Origin: Amycolatopsis sp. EV170708-02-1
GTDB taxonomy: Bacteria > Actinomycetota > Actinomycetes > Mycobacteriales > Pseudonocardiaceae
Length of the DNA: 64,000 bases
Assembly (NCBI RefSeq): GCF_022479115.1
Contig: NZ_CP092497.1
Span: forward strand, 4,526,001 to 4,590,000
Direction: 5' to 3'
This document shows, piece after piece, positions 52,810 through 61,533 of the stretch. Made by a program: the position numbers and the translations under genes. Each line of letters begins with the position of its first letter. The stretch's first letter is position 1. The notes beneath the pieces are model-generated. The model saw only the letters and a program-made list of their open reading frames with translations, was not told where the DNA came from and ran no database searches.

Positions 52810-54081
52810 ATGCGGTATTATGGAGGCGTGTCCGAGACCTTCCTCCCCGAGTTGCCGCAGGAGTTGTGGCGCGCTGGCAAGCTGGAGCTTGCTCATGGCG
52901 TGCAACAGTCCTTGCAGGTGATCCGGATGGCGACTGCCGCGCTGGGGCAGTTCTTGGCGGAGATCGAGTCTCGGGGCGTCAAGGACTTGTATGGCCATGG
53001 CAGTACGGCCAGCTGGCTCGCGGAGATGGCGGGATTGTCGCGCGGTGAAGCCGGGGCGGTGGTGAAGCGGGCCATCGCCCTGAACCCCACCCGCTCTCTG
53101 GACGGCACCGAAGTCCCCGCCGTTGCGCCCGCCACTGCCGCGGTCGCCGCCGAAGGACTGATCGGGGACGAACGGATCGACCAGATCCTGGAGATCTTGA
53201 AACGACTCCCGGCCGATACCTCTGCGGAGGATCGGGCGAAGGCGGAGAAGATCCTCGCCGACCTCGCTCCGAACGCCGGACCCGCACAGCTCACCAAGGC
53301 CGAAGCAAACCTGCTGGGCTGGCTGGATCCCGACGGCAAAGAGCCGAAAGATCCCGAGCCTAAAGAACCGCGCCGGGAAATCACCTTGGAACGCCGGAAA
53401 GACGGGTTCTGGAAGCTGACCGGCCTCCTGGACGATGAGACCGGGGCTCGGACCGCCGCCGCGTTGGAGGCGCATGCCCAGCCACGGCCGGTGGACGAGT
53501 TCGGCCAAGCCGACCTGCGGATGAAATGCGAACGCATGGGAGACGCCTGGGCCGACCTGCTCGACCTGGCCATCGCCTGCCCCGACCAACCCGGCACCAG
53601 CGGCTACCGCACCCTCGTGCACGTCACCATCGGACTCGAAGAACTCAAATCCGGCCTCGGCACCGCCTGCCTCGACTTCGTCGGCACGATGACCGCCCGC
53701 GAAGCCAGACTCGCCGCCTGCGACTGCCTCATGCTCCCAGTCGTCATGAGCGCCTCAGGCGAACCACTCGACATGGGACGCCTCCGAAGATTCGTCACAC
53801 CCGGCCAGAGACGCGCGTTGAACATCCGTGACGGTGGCTGCGCCTTTCCGGGCTGTCATCGGAAACCCAAGAACTGTCACGCCCACCACATTGAGCACTG
53901 GGCAGACGGAGGCCCCACGGATCTCCGAAATCTGGTGCTGCTCTGCGGCTTCCACCACCGGCTAATCCACCACGGCGACTGGGAAGTACGCATGGCGGCC
54001 GACGGGCTACCGGAGTTCATTCCACCCCAATACCGGGATCCGCTTCGAATACCCCGGCGCAACACCCTGCATCACGTCTGA
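52810..54081 (+). CDS. DUF222 HNH endonuclease (13E12-repeat family)
   Basis: 423 residues from the ATG at 52810; a GTG at 52828 is an alternative start. DUF222 occupies residues about 15-300 and the HNH nuclease the C-terminus: CAFPGCHRKPKNCHAHHIEHWADGG with the downstream NLVLLCGFHHRLIH. The family is multicopy in actinobacteria, and in mycobacteria members are damage-inducible. The SOS box at the start agrees with that. A 14-base hairpin follows the stop immediately. Confidence 0.9.
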   Translation: MRYYGGVSETFLPELPQELWRAGKLELAHGVQQSLQVIRMATAALGQFLAEIESRGVKDLYGHGSTASWLAEMAGLSRGEAGAVVKRAIALNPTRSLDGTEVPAVAPATAAVAAEGLIGDERIDQILEILKRLPADTSAEDRAKAEKILADLAPNAGPAQLTKAEANLLGWLDPDGKEPKDPEPKEPRREITLERRKDGFWKLTGLLDDETGARTAAALEAHAQPRPVDEFGQADLRMKCERMGDAWADLLDLAIACPDQPGTSGYRTLVHVTIGLEELKSGLGTACLDFVGTMTAREARLAACDCLMLPVVMSASGEPLDMGRLRRFVTPGQRRALNIRDGGCAFPGCHRKPKNCHAHHIEHWADGGPTDLRNLVLLCGFHHRLIHHGDWEVRMAADGLPEFIPPQYRDPLRIPRRNTLHHV

Positions 54082-54084
54082 ACC

Positions 54085-54124
54085 CCGAGGAGCCCGTCGG
54101 GCACACCGACGACGGGCTCCTCGG
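54085..54124 (+). terminator. Hairpin terminator after the DUF222-HNH gene
   Basis: Perfect 14-base stem CCGAGGAGCCCGTC / GACGGGCTCCTCGG with a 12-base loop, 4 bases after the stop. No T run, as is common in high-GC genomes. Confidence 0.8.
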
Positions 54125-54159
54125 CATGCCCACAGTCGCGTCGGGCACCTTGAGAAGCT

Positions 54160-54260
54160 CTGGAACCCTGCTCTCTGCTCGGCGCCTTCGACCACCGCCT
54201 ACGGATGGCCGTCGATGGGTTACCGGGGAGATCCCGGCGCAACATCCTCCACCGCCCAAG
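54160..54260 (+). pseudogene. Duplicated remnant of the DUF222-HNH 3' end
   Basis: The stretch that reads LLGAFDHRLRMAVDGLPGRSRRNILH matches, with an internal deletion, the C-terminus of the gene upstream (LLCGFHHRL...VRMAADGLPE...IPRRNTLHH). It is followed about 180 bases later by its own strong hairpin, as the intact gene is. This is a tandem partial copy left by recombination. Confidence 0.7.
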
Positions 54261-54556
54261 GAACCCGCCGGCGACGAACACCTTGAGAAGCGAACTCGCC
54301 GGAGCAAACACCCCGCACCTTCGAGAAACTGGCAACAAGACGAAGGAACCGGCAGAAACCCCCCGCCCCGTTCTGCCACAAAACCTGCCTGGACCCCCGC
54401 ATCACACCGGCTTAGGTTTGTGCCAGTCGTCCAGCGGCGACTCCGGAGCCCGATGGCCACTCGGACACGGCCATCGGGCTCCGGAACCACCGGTCACGAA
54501 CGACGAGGCCGACGGGATACGGCCGATCGGCCCTTATCCCCATCCAGCCACACCGT
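54261..54556. other. Gap with a second strong hairpin
   Basis: No gene. A perfect 16-base stem, CCGGAGCCCGATGGCC at 54443-54458 with its complement at 54469-54484, probably terminates transcripts from one or both sides. Confidence 0.6.
54443..54484. terminator. 16-base-stem hairpin between convergent genes
   Basis: Perfect 16-base stem with a 10-base loop and no T run. It separates the DUF222 locus from the convergent NB-ARC regulator and can work in both directions. Confidence 0.75.
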
Positions 54557-56908
54557 TCACGGGAGCCCGCCGAGCCGATCACGGAGGCCCCGCGCGCGTT
54601 TCCGGTCCGCGCGTGCCGACGCCGGATCGCCCATCTCGTCGGCCAGAGCCGCGCGTTCGCCGAGCGTGTCGATCCGAGCTTGGGTCAGCCCGATGCGTTC
54701 GTAGAGTTCCTCGGCCTCGGACAGGCGGCGGCGCGCGTTCGCGTGGTCGCCCTGGCGGCGCAGGAAACGCCCGGTCTCCTGGAGCGCGCGGGCCTGGCCC
54801 ATGGCCGATCCGTGCCGTCGGAACAGGCCGAGCGCCTTTTCGCAGTGGGTGAGCGCCCGATCGGGCGCGTCGAGCGCGGCCAGGTTCTGTGCCGAACGCA
54901 GCAGCACGAACGCGTAGTTGGTGTCGTCCACCGGGGTTCGCGTGCCGCCGTGCGCTTGCGCGAAGTACCGGACACAGACGTCGAACTCCTCGGCCGCGTC
55001 GGCGAACCGGCCGGTCCGGTACCAGTACGAAGCCCGCATCGTCCGTGCCACATGGACTCCGAGCGGGTAGCCGGCCTCTTCGAACAGGCGCGCGGCCTCG
55101 TCGAAGAGCTTCGGTGACGTGTCGCGGGCATGGGCGCTCGTCAGATAGACCTGTGCCCAGCCCTGTTCGCGAGGGTCACCCGCCTCCACCGCGGCGTCCC
55201 ACGCCAGCCAGGCCATCCGGATCGCCTCTTCCGCCCGGTCGCGCAGCGAAGCCTGCACCCAGGACAGATAGTTCCGGTGCACCGCCTCGTCCCGTTTGCT
55301 GCCGAGCGCGATGGCCGAGTTCACGGCGAGTTCGAACACGTCGTACCAGACGCTCGCGGTCCCGCCGATCTCCGAATACCAGTGCATCGACTCGGCGAGG
55401 TCGAGGACCGGCCGGTGGTCGCCGCGCGCGGCGGCGCTCTTGACCGCGGCGAGCCAGTTCTTCAGTTCCACTTCGAGCCATCTGCCCGCGCCGGTGTGGT
55501 CTCCGAACGACGGCGTGGCGACCGGGAGCGGGCTGACCCCGTCGGTCGGGTGGAAGTAGCGGCCCGCCGCGGTGGCGGTGCGCACCAGCCAGTCGGTCAG
55601 CCGTTTCTCCGCCGCGGCGACCACTTCGGGGGATTCCTCCAGGGCGAGCCGTTCGGTCGCGAAGACCCGCAGGAGGTCGTGGAACTGGTATCGCCCGTTC
55701 TCCTGAGACGTCTGCAGCAGGCTCGCGTCGGCCAGTTCCTCCAGGAAGACGGCGGCGTCGTCCTCGTCGGAGGCTTCGACCAGTGTCATCGCGGCGCCCA
55801 CCGAGAAGTCCGCCGCCGGGACGAGCGACAGGCGCCGGAACACCGTGGCGGCGTTCGGGCTGAGCTGGCGGTACGACAGTTCAAAAACGCTGCGCACGTC
55901 GAGATCGCCCGCGGTCAGCGTGGTCAGCCGCCGGCCGCGGTCGCGGAGCTGGTCCACCAGACGCGACAGCGGCCATGCCGGACGGCTCGCCAGCCGGTTG
56001 CCCGCGATCCGCAGCGCCAGCGGCAGCCTGCCGCACAGTTCGACCAGTTCGTGCGCCGCTCGCCGTTCGCGCTCGACCCGGCCCGCCCCGATGATGGCCG
56101 ACAACAGGGCGAGCGCGTCGTGCTCGCCGAACACGTCGAGGGGGTGCCTGCTCGCGCATTCCAGCCCCACCAGCATCTGACGCCCGGTGACCAGGGTGAG
56201 ACATCGCGGCCCGCCGACCAGCAGCGGGCGGACCTGGGCTTCGTCGGCCGCGTCGTCCAAGACGATCAGGAGGGCCCGATCCCGCAGCAGAGACCGGCAC
56301 AGACCCGCCCGGTCCTCCGGATCGGCGGGGATGCGGACGGCGTCGACGCCCAGCGCGCGCAGGATCAGGTGCAGCACGTCTGCCGGGTTCGCGGGCTCGG
56401 CGGACATGCCGCGCAGTTTCAGGAAAAGCCTCCCGTCGGGGAAGTCCCCGCCGAGGTCATGCGCCGCGCGGACCGCGAGGGTGGTCTTGCCGGTCCCCGG
56501 CGGCCCGCTCAGGATCGCGACCCGCCCTGACCGGCGCCTGCCGTCGCACAGATCCGCGGAAAGGGCGCGCAACGCGTCGAGATCGCCCTCGCGTCCGGTG
56601 AGGTCGTCGACGTCCGCCGGGAGAACACCGATGAGATGTGTCTTATGGATCCCGGGCGAGGGGGCACGGCCCTGCCTCGCGGCTTTCTGCAATCCGGTCA
56701 GCTCTTCGTCGGTCAGCGACAGTGGCGCGGCGAGCGCTTCGATCGTCCGGCGTTGCGGGCTTTTGGCGATCCCTCGCTCCATGTCGCTGATGGCCCGGAC
56801 ACTCACCCCGGATCCCTCGGCGAGCTCCTCCTGCGTGAGATCGGCGCGGACGCGGTAACCCTTCAGCAGCACTCTGAAACTCGCCCTTTCCAGGGCGGCG
56901 TTCGTCAT
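54557..56908 (-). CDS. XRE-HTH/NB-ARC/TPR regulator (AfsR-like STAND ATPase)
   Basis: 783 residues. An XRE helix-turn-helix (RADLTQEELAEGSGVSVRAISDMERG) replaces the SARP domain of AfsR. The NB-ARC ATPase has Walker A ILSGPPGTGKTTLAV near residue 132, Walker B LLIVLDDAADE and the GLPL-like CGRLPLALRIAGNRLA. A winged helix and TPR repeats follow (for example ARALQETGRFLRRQGDHANARRRLSEAEELYERIG). Such STAND regulators are typical of actinomycetes. No partner gene is adjacent. Confidence 0.9.
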   Translation of the reverse strand: MTNAALERASFRVLLKGYRVRADLTQEELAEGSGVSVRAISDMERGIAKSPQRRTIEALAAPLSLTDEELTGLQKAARQGRAPSPGIHKTHLIGVLPADVDDLTGREGDLDALRALSADLCDGRRRSGRVAILSGPPGTGKTTLAVRAAHDLGGDFPDGRLFLKLRGMSAEPANPADVLHLILRALGVDAVRIPADPEDRAGLCRSLLRDRALLIVLDDAADEAQVRPLLVGGPRCLTLVTGRQMLVGLECASRHPLDVFGEHDALALLSAIIGAGRVERERRAAHELVELCGRLPLALRIAGNRLASRPAWPLSRLVDQLRDRGRRLTTLTAGDLDVRSVFELSYRQLSPNAATVFRRLSLVPAADFSVGAAMTLVEASDEDDAAVFLEELADASLLQTSQENGRYQFHDLLRVFATERLALEESPEVVAAAEKRLTDWLVRTATAAGRYFHPTDGVSPLPVATPSFGDHTGAGRWLEVELKNWLAAVKSAAARGDHRPVLDLAESMHWYSEIGGTASVWYDVFELAVNSAIALGSKRDEAVHRNYLSWVQASLRDRAEEAIRMAWLAWDAAVEAGDPREQGWAQVYLTSAHARDTSPKLFDEAARLFEEAGYPLGVHVARTMRASYWYRTGRFADAAEEFDVCVRYFAQAHGGTRTPVDDTNYAFVLLRSAQNLAALDAPDRALTHCEKALGLFRRHGSAMGQARALQETGRFLRRQGDHANARRRLSEAEELYERIGLTQARIDTLGERAALADEMGDPASARADRKRARGLRDRLGGLP

Positions 56909-56938
56909 GACCGGATTATCCCGTCCCGGCCGGCGGGC

Positions 56939-57928
56939 TCAACTTGACTTTGGTCTCAGCGGCGCGAGGTAGCGATCGGTGATCGCCGCCGCCCGGTCCC
57001 GCAGGGAAGCGCGTAACCAAGGCGGGGCAAGGGCTTCCGCGTCCGCGGCGAGCTGCCACAACGCCCATTCGGCGTGCCGCGCGTCCTGGAAGGTCACCTC
57101 CAGCCTCAGCCTGCCGTCCTCGCCGGTTTCCTCCGAGAGCACGGCGAGCGCGGTGCCCACCAGCTCGTCCCGCCGAGCGGGATCCACCCGCACCTCGACC
57201 GCGACCTGGTCCCCGCCGCTCCGGAACCGCGTGCCGCGTTCCTGCCAGATCCGGTCCAGATCGGCGCGCTCCGCTCGTTCCGCCTGTTCGGGGAGTTCCT
57301 CGGCGGCCCGCAGCCGGGACAGCCGGTACGTACGGTCTTCGCCGGACCTCGTGGCCAGCAGGTAACCCTGATCCCGGACGGTGACCAGGCCGATCGGGTC
57401 CACCGTGCGCCACCGCGCCGCCTGGCCCGAGGCCGCGTAATGGATGCGCAGCTTGTGCCCGGAGAACACGGCCCGCCGGACCTCGGCGACGATGGCGTCG
57501 GGCACCTCCTCGGCGACCACGCGGCGCGAAAGGAGATCGGTCTCCGGGTCGATGAGCAGACGCCGGGCCGCGCCCGCCGCGGTGTCCCGCTGCCCTTCCG
57601 GCAGCGCGTCGATCACCTTGAGCATGGCCGAGGCGAGCGCCGAACCGAGGCCGAACGCCTGCGCGCCACGCCGCGATCCCGCGATCAACAGCGCGAGCGC
57701 CTCGTCGTGGTTCAGACCGGTGAGCTCAGTCTGGAAACCGGGCAGCAGCGCGAAACCGCCGTGCCTGCCGCGTTCGGCGTACACCGGGACGCCCGCCGCG
57801 GACAACGCTTCGATGTCGCGCAGCACGGTGCGGGTGGAGACCTCCAGCTCGCGGGCGAGCGTGGTCGCGGACAGCCGTCCCCGGTGCCGCAACAGCAACA
57901 CCAGTGAGACCAGCCGGTCGGCGCGCAT
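56939..57928 (-). CDS. HTH-WYL (DeoR/YafY-like) transcriptional regulator
   Basis: 329 residues. N-terminal HTH_11 winged helix: MRADRLVSLVLLLRHRGRLSATTLARELEVSTRTVLRDIEALSAAGVPVYAERGRHGG. The WYL domain follows (RIHYAASGQAARWRTVDPIGLVTVRDQGYLLA) and then the WCX extension. WYL domains bind ligands such as nucleic-acid pieces or small molecules. A perfect palindrome lies between it and the divergent SnoaL gene, so it probably represses both. Confidence 0.92.
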   Translation of the reverse strand: MRADRLVSLVLLLRHRGRLSATTLARELEVSTRTVLRDIEALSAAGVPVYAERGRHGGFALLPGFQTELTGLNHDEALALLIAGSRRGAQAFGLGSALASAMLKVIDALPEGQRDTAAGAARRLLIDPETDLLSRRVVAEEVPDAIVAEVRRAVFSGHKLRIHYAASGQAARWRTVDPIGLVTVRDQGYLLATRSGEDRTYRLSRLRAAEELPEQAERAERADLDRIWQERGTRFRSGGDQVAVEVRVDPARRDELVGTALAVLSEETGEDGRLRLEVTFQDARHAEWALWQLAADAEALAPPWLRASLRDRAAAITDRYLAPLRPKSS

Positions 57929-57943
57929 GGGAAAACTCTAGCG

Positions 57944-57972
57944 GAATACACGACACAGGATGTCGTGTATTC
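57944..57972. promoter_or_regulatory. Perfect inverted repeat operator of the WYL regulator
   Basis: Arms GAATACACGACA and TGTCGTGTATTC surround a 5-base centre. The site lies 15 bases upstream of the WYL gene start and 18 bases before the divergent SnoaL start, the classical place for a divergent repressor site. Confidence 0.82.
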
Positions 57973-57990
57973 GCTGCGAAGCTCATCCCC

Positions 57991-58344
57991 ATGACAAGCA
58001 GGACTGTGGCCACTGAGCCGAACGATCTGGGCAAGTTCTTCATCGAACGAGGCAACGCGGGCGATGTCGACGGGCTGGTGGCGTTGTACGAACCGGACGC
58101 GGTGCTGGCGTTCCCGCCGGGCAACGTCGCGACCGGGCACGCGGAGATCCGCAAGGTGTACGAGGAGTTCGTCGCGGCCGCGCCGGAACTCCTGCCGGGC
58201 AGGCAGCATCCGGCGCTGGTGAGCGGGGACCTCGCGCTCACGGCGTCCACGCTGACCACCGGTGAGATGACCGTCGAGGTCGCCCGCCGTCAGCCGGACG
58301 GATCCTGGCTCTGGGCGCTCGACCAGCCGGTGTTCGTGCCGTGA
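57991..58344 (+). CDS. SnoaL-like/NTF2 family protein
   Basis: 117 residues. The SnoaL/DUF4440-like pattern is FFIERGNAGDVDGLVALYEPDAVLAFPPGNVATGHAEIRKVYEEF. ATG at 57991. It is divergent from the WYL regulator across its palindrome and is the probable regulated target. Small cytosolic protein, substrate unknown. A bidirectional hairpin follows. Confidence 0.85.
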   Translation: MTSRTVATEPNDLGKFFIERGNAGDVDGLVALYEPDAVLAFPPGNVATGHAEIRKVYEEFVAAAPELLPGRQHPALVSGDLALTASTLTTGEMTVEVARRQPDGSWLWALDQPVFVP

Positions 58345-58350
58345 CGGGAC

Positions 58351-58385
58351 GGCTCGCCGGTGACGGGGCCCGTCACCGGCGAGCC
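58351..58385. terminator. Bidirectional hairpin terminator
   Basis: Stem GGCTCGCCGGTGACGG paired with its complement across a 3-base loop, located between the convergent SnoaL gene and the secreted HExxH protein gene. Confidence 0.8.
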
Positions 58386-58395
58386 GGGCATCAGG

Positions 58396-59319
58396 TCAGG
58401 CCGTGCAGTTCCTGGCCGTACCCGTGTTCACCTTGGCGCCGGTGAACTCCTCGATGATCGCGATGTTCTCCGGGGCGTAGTTCTTGGCGACGATCTTGGC
58501 CACGTCCGCACTGCCGAGTTTGGCGGCATGGGGCGCGGATTGATCCAGCCAGTAGGCCGTCCGAAGGAACTCGATGAGCACGAATTGGCGCAATTCGGGC
58601 TGGGCCTTGATCTTGGCCCAGTAATCGGGATGCTTCGTCTTGGCGACGCGCAGGTACAGCTGGAGGTAGCGGAGGTTCGTGGCCGCGATGTCGCGGGAAT
58701 TGCTCGCGCCCACTCCTTGGATGTACTCGGCGACGACGGTCGCCGCGGGCAATCCCATGAGCCCGGCGTTGAGCTCCGCGATGACGCCTTGGATCCGGTA
58801 CGAACCCTGCTGCTGGTCGCGCAGGTAGATGTCGTCCATCGACCGCGTGAGATCGTCCGTGATCAGCGGCAGTATTTCGCGGCGGGGGAATCCGCCGTGG
58901 ATCGGGACCTTCATCGCCTTGCGGGAAGCGTCGATCCAGGCGGAGACATAGACGTCCCACGAGGTTCGCGAGGGATCCAGATCCCACATGTGGGTCTCTT
59001 CGTGGATCGCCACCATCAGGGACTCGGCGAGCGCGTTGAAGCTGGTCTTGTTCACGAACTGGCTGAAGTACTTGTCCTTGGCCTGGGCGATCGCGAGGGC
59101 TTCGCCGCTGGGCCAGCGCCGCTTGTACACGGCCTGGATCGTCTGAAGCCACTTCGTGGACTGGAAACCGGCCTTTATGTCACTTACATCGGCTTTCGGC
59201 TGGACGGGTTCTTCATAACAGAAGGGGGCCGCCGTCTCTTGGGCGGCGACGGTGACGGGGAATGGGGAGAGGGACAGGACGAGGCACGCGGTCAGCACGG
59301 TAATGCGATTTCGGCGCAT
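58396..59319 (-). CDS. Secreted protein with an HExxH zinc-protease motif
   Basis: 307 residues. Signal peptide (RITVLTACLVLSLSPFPVTVAAQ), cleavage probably after VAA. The motif AIHEETHMWD contains HEETH at 106-110, the HExxH zinc-binding core, followed 72 residues later by IAELNAGL (E182), which could be a third ligand. The protein is otherwise helical, with Cys34 and a Cys three residues from the end (RNCTA). I recognise no peptidase family, so enzymatic activity is an inference from the motif. Confidence 0.7.
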   Translation of the reverse strand: MRRNRITVLTACLVLSLSPFPVTVAAQETAAPFCYEEPVQPKADVSDIKAGFQSTKWLQTIQAVYKRRWPSGEALAIAQAKDKYFSQFVNKTSFNALAESLMVAIHEETHMWDLDPSRTSWDVYVSAWIDASRKAMKVPIHGGFPRREILPLITDDLTRSMDDIYLRDQQQGSYRIQGVIAELNAGLMGLPAATVVAEYIQGVGASNSRDIAATNLRYLQLYLRVAKTKHPDYWAKIKAQPELRQFVLIEFLRTAYWLDQSAPHAAKLGSADVAKIVAKNYAPENIAIIEEFTGAKVNTGTARNCTA

Positions 59320-59444
59320 GAATTCCTCGGTTCACGGTAGGGTTTTCCGTGGTCGGACGGAAGTGTCCCCTATCGATCACCGTCACTTCAATGATCCCGC
59401 CCGTACTGCGGCTGGACAGGCTAGGAATTATGGCGGCGAACGGG

Positions 59445-60842
59445 CTATTCCGCGGCCAGCCGGGATCGGCGCATGCTGTAACCGAAGTAGATCAGCAGGC
59501 CGAGCGCCATCCAGCCGGCGAAGACGATCCAGGTGGCGCCGTCGAGGCTGAGCATCATGTAGCCGCAGCACAGCACCCCGAGGATCGGCGTGACGGGGGA
59601 GAACGGCACCCGGAACGAGCGCGGTGCCTCCGGCTGCCGCCGTCGCAGCAACAGGACGGCGACGTTCACCAGCCCGAAGGCGAAGAGCGTGCCGATGCTG
59701 GTGGCGTCGGCCAGCTTCCCGAGCGGGATGAACGCGGCCAGCGCCGCGACGAAACCGGACACCACCAGGGTGTTGATCCGGGGCGTACCGCTCTTGGGAT
59801 CCACTTTGGACAGCGAAGCGGGCACCAGGCCGTCGCGGGACATCGAGAACAGGATGCGTGTCTGTCCGTAGAGGACGGTCAGCACGACACTGGAGATCGC
59901 CACGATCGCGCCGACGGCGAGCAGCCCGGCCCACACCGGATTGCCCGCCACGACGCCGAGTACATGCGAGAGCGCGGCTTCCTGGCCGTCGAACTCCTGC
60001 CACGGCAACGCGCCGACCGCGGCCACGGCGACCAGGCAGTACAGCACGGTGACGATGGCGAGCGAGAGCAGGATCGCGCGCGGCAGGTCGCGCTGCGGGT
60101 TCTTCGCCTCCTCGCCCGCGGTGGACGCGGCGTCGAAACCGATGTAGGAGAAGAACAATTTCGCGGCGCCGGCGCTCAATCCCGCCAGGCCGAGCGGCAG
60201 GAACGGGGTGAAGTTCGCCGCCCGCACCGCCGAGAACGCGATCGCGCAGAACAGCACCAGCGTGCCGACCTTGATCACGACCATGACCGCGTTGGCCCGT
60301 GCGCTCTCCTTCGCGCCGGACAGCAGCAGGAACATGGCGAGCAGCACGACGACGATGGCCGGGACGTTGACGATCCCGCCCGATCCCGGCGGCTGGCTCA
60401 ACGCGTCGGGGATGGCGAAGCCGAACGTCAGCCGCAGCAGTTCGTTGAGGTATTGCCCCCAGCCGACGGCGACCGACGCCACCGAGACGCCGTATTCGAG
60501 CACCAGGCACCAGCCGCAGACCCAGGCGACCAGCTCGCCGAGCGTGGCGTACGCGTAGGAGTAGGACGAACCGGACACCGGGATCATGCCGGCCAGCTCG
60601 GCGTAGGAGAGCGCCGAGAACAGCGCGGTGACACCGGCCAGCACGAACGACAGCACGACCGCGGGGCCCGCGACGGGCACCGCCTCACCGAGTACGACGA
60701 AGATCCCGCTGCCCAGCGTCGCGCCGATGCTGAGCATGGTCAGCTGGCCGAGGCCGAGGGAGCGCTTCAGCGTGCCGTGATCACTTTCGGTGATCAGGTC
60801 GGCGACCGGTTTACGCCGCACCGCCGCGGCTCGCAAATTCAT
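59445..60842 (-). CDS. APC-superfamily amino-acid permease (cationic amino acid transporter type)
   Basis: 465 residues, about 12 membrane helices. The first helix has the unwound substrate-binding motif IGATLGSGIFVVLG, and helix 6 region KLFFSYIGFDAASTAGEEAKNPQRDLPRAI is the family signature. It imports an amino acid such as arginine or lysine by analogy; substrate cannot be read from the sequence. Single gene on the minus strand. Confidence 0.92.
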   Translation of the reverse strand: MNLRAAAVRRKPVADLITESDHGTLKRSLGLGQLTMLSIGATLGSGIFVVLGEAVPVAGPAVVLSFVLAGVTALFSALSYAELAGMIPVSGSSYSYAYATLGELVAWVCGWCLVLEYGVSVASVAVGWGQYLNELLRLTFGFAIPDALSQPPGSGGIVNVPAIVVVLLAMFLLLSGAKESARANAVMVVIKVGTLVLFCAIAFSAVRAANFTPFLPLGLAGLSAGAAKLFFSYIGFDAASTAGEEAKNPQRDLPRAILLSLAIVTVLYCLVAVAAVGALPWQEFDGQEAALSHVLGVVAGNPVWAGLLAVGAIVAISSVVLTVLYGQTRILFSMSRDGLVPASLSKVDPKSGTPRINTLVVSGFVAALAAFIPLGKLADATSIGTLFAFGLVNVAVLLLRRRQPEAPRSFRVPFSPVTPILGVLCCGYMMLSLDGATWIVFAGWMALGLLIYFGYSMRRSRLAAE

Positions 60843-60884
60843 GACGACGACCGTATCTGCCGCCTCGGCGGCCCCCGGGCCCGG

Positions 60885-61499
60885 CTATCGCCCGGTGAGT
60901 TGCCGGTCATGCGTCCGGCGCCAGACCAGCAAGGACAGCACCGCGCCGCACAGGCAGAGGAACATGTCCCACTGGGTGTCCCAGACGTCTCCTTGGGTGC
61001 CCAGGAAGTCGTCCGCGCCGGAACCGGCGACGAGTGCGCTGGACCACTCCACGAATTCGAAGCCGGCGGCGATCGACAGGCAGACACAGACGGTCAGGAA
61101 CGCGACCCAGCCGCCGGGGCGCAGCGGCGTCCTCCGCAGCAGCACCTCGCGTACGGCGATCGCGGGGACGAAACCCTGGACGAAATGGGCGAACCGGTCG
61201 TAGTTGTTCCGCTGGGTGCCCATCCAGTCCTGCATCCACTCGCCGGCCGGGGTCTCGGCGTAGGTGTATTGCCCGCCGTAACAGAGCACGAACGCGTGCA
61301 GCACCAACAGCCAGCAGAGCAGGCGGGTCAAGGGAAAGCGTTTGCGCAGCGCCACCACCAGCGGCAGCCCGACGAGCACCCAGACGACTTCCAGCAGCCA
61401 CGTGCCGGGGGATTTCGCCTGGACCCCGGTCGCCACGAGGACCGCGAGCACCGCGCCGGCCAGCAGGGTCCCTTCCGTCCGGCCGACACCGCGCACCAT
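60885..61499 (-). CDS. DUF2238 (YjdF-like) membrane protein
   Basis: 204 residues, six probable membrane helices. The DUF2238 pattern is YDRFAHFVQGFVPAIAVREVLLR and the later GFEFVEWSSALVAGSGADDFLGTQGDVWDTQWDMF. Function unknown in the family. ATG at 61499; 42 bases after the permease start on the same strand, so possibly co-transcribed with it. Confidence 0.9.
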   Translation of the reverse strand: MVRGVGRTEGTLLAGAVLAVLVATGVQAKSPGTWLLEVVWVLVGLPLVVALRKRFPLTRLLCWLLVLHAFVLCYGGQYTYAETPAGEWMQDWMGTQRNNYDRFAHFVQGFVPAIAVREVLLRRTPLRPGGWVAFLTVCVCLSIAAGFEFVEWSSALVAGSGADDFLGTQGDVWDTQWDMFLCLCGAVLSLLVWRRTHDRQLTGR

Positions 61500-61533
61500 G
61501 GGAGGGACCCTACTTCGGCGGGCTCCGGCTCGC

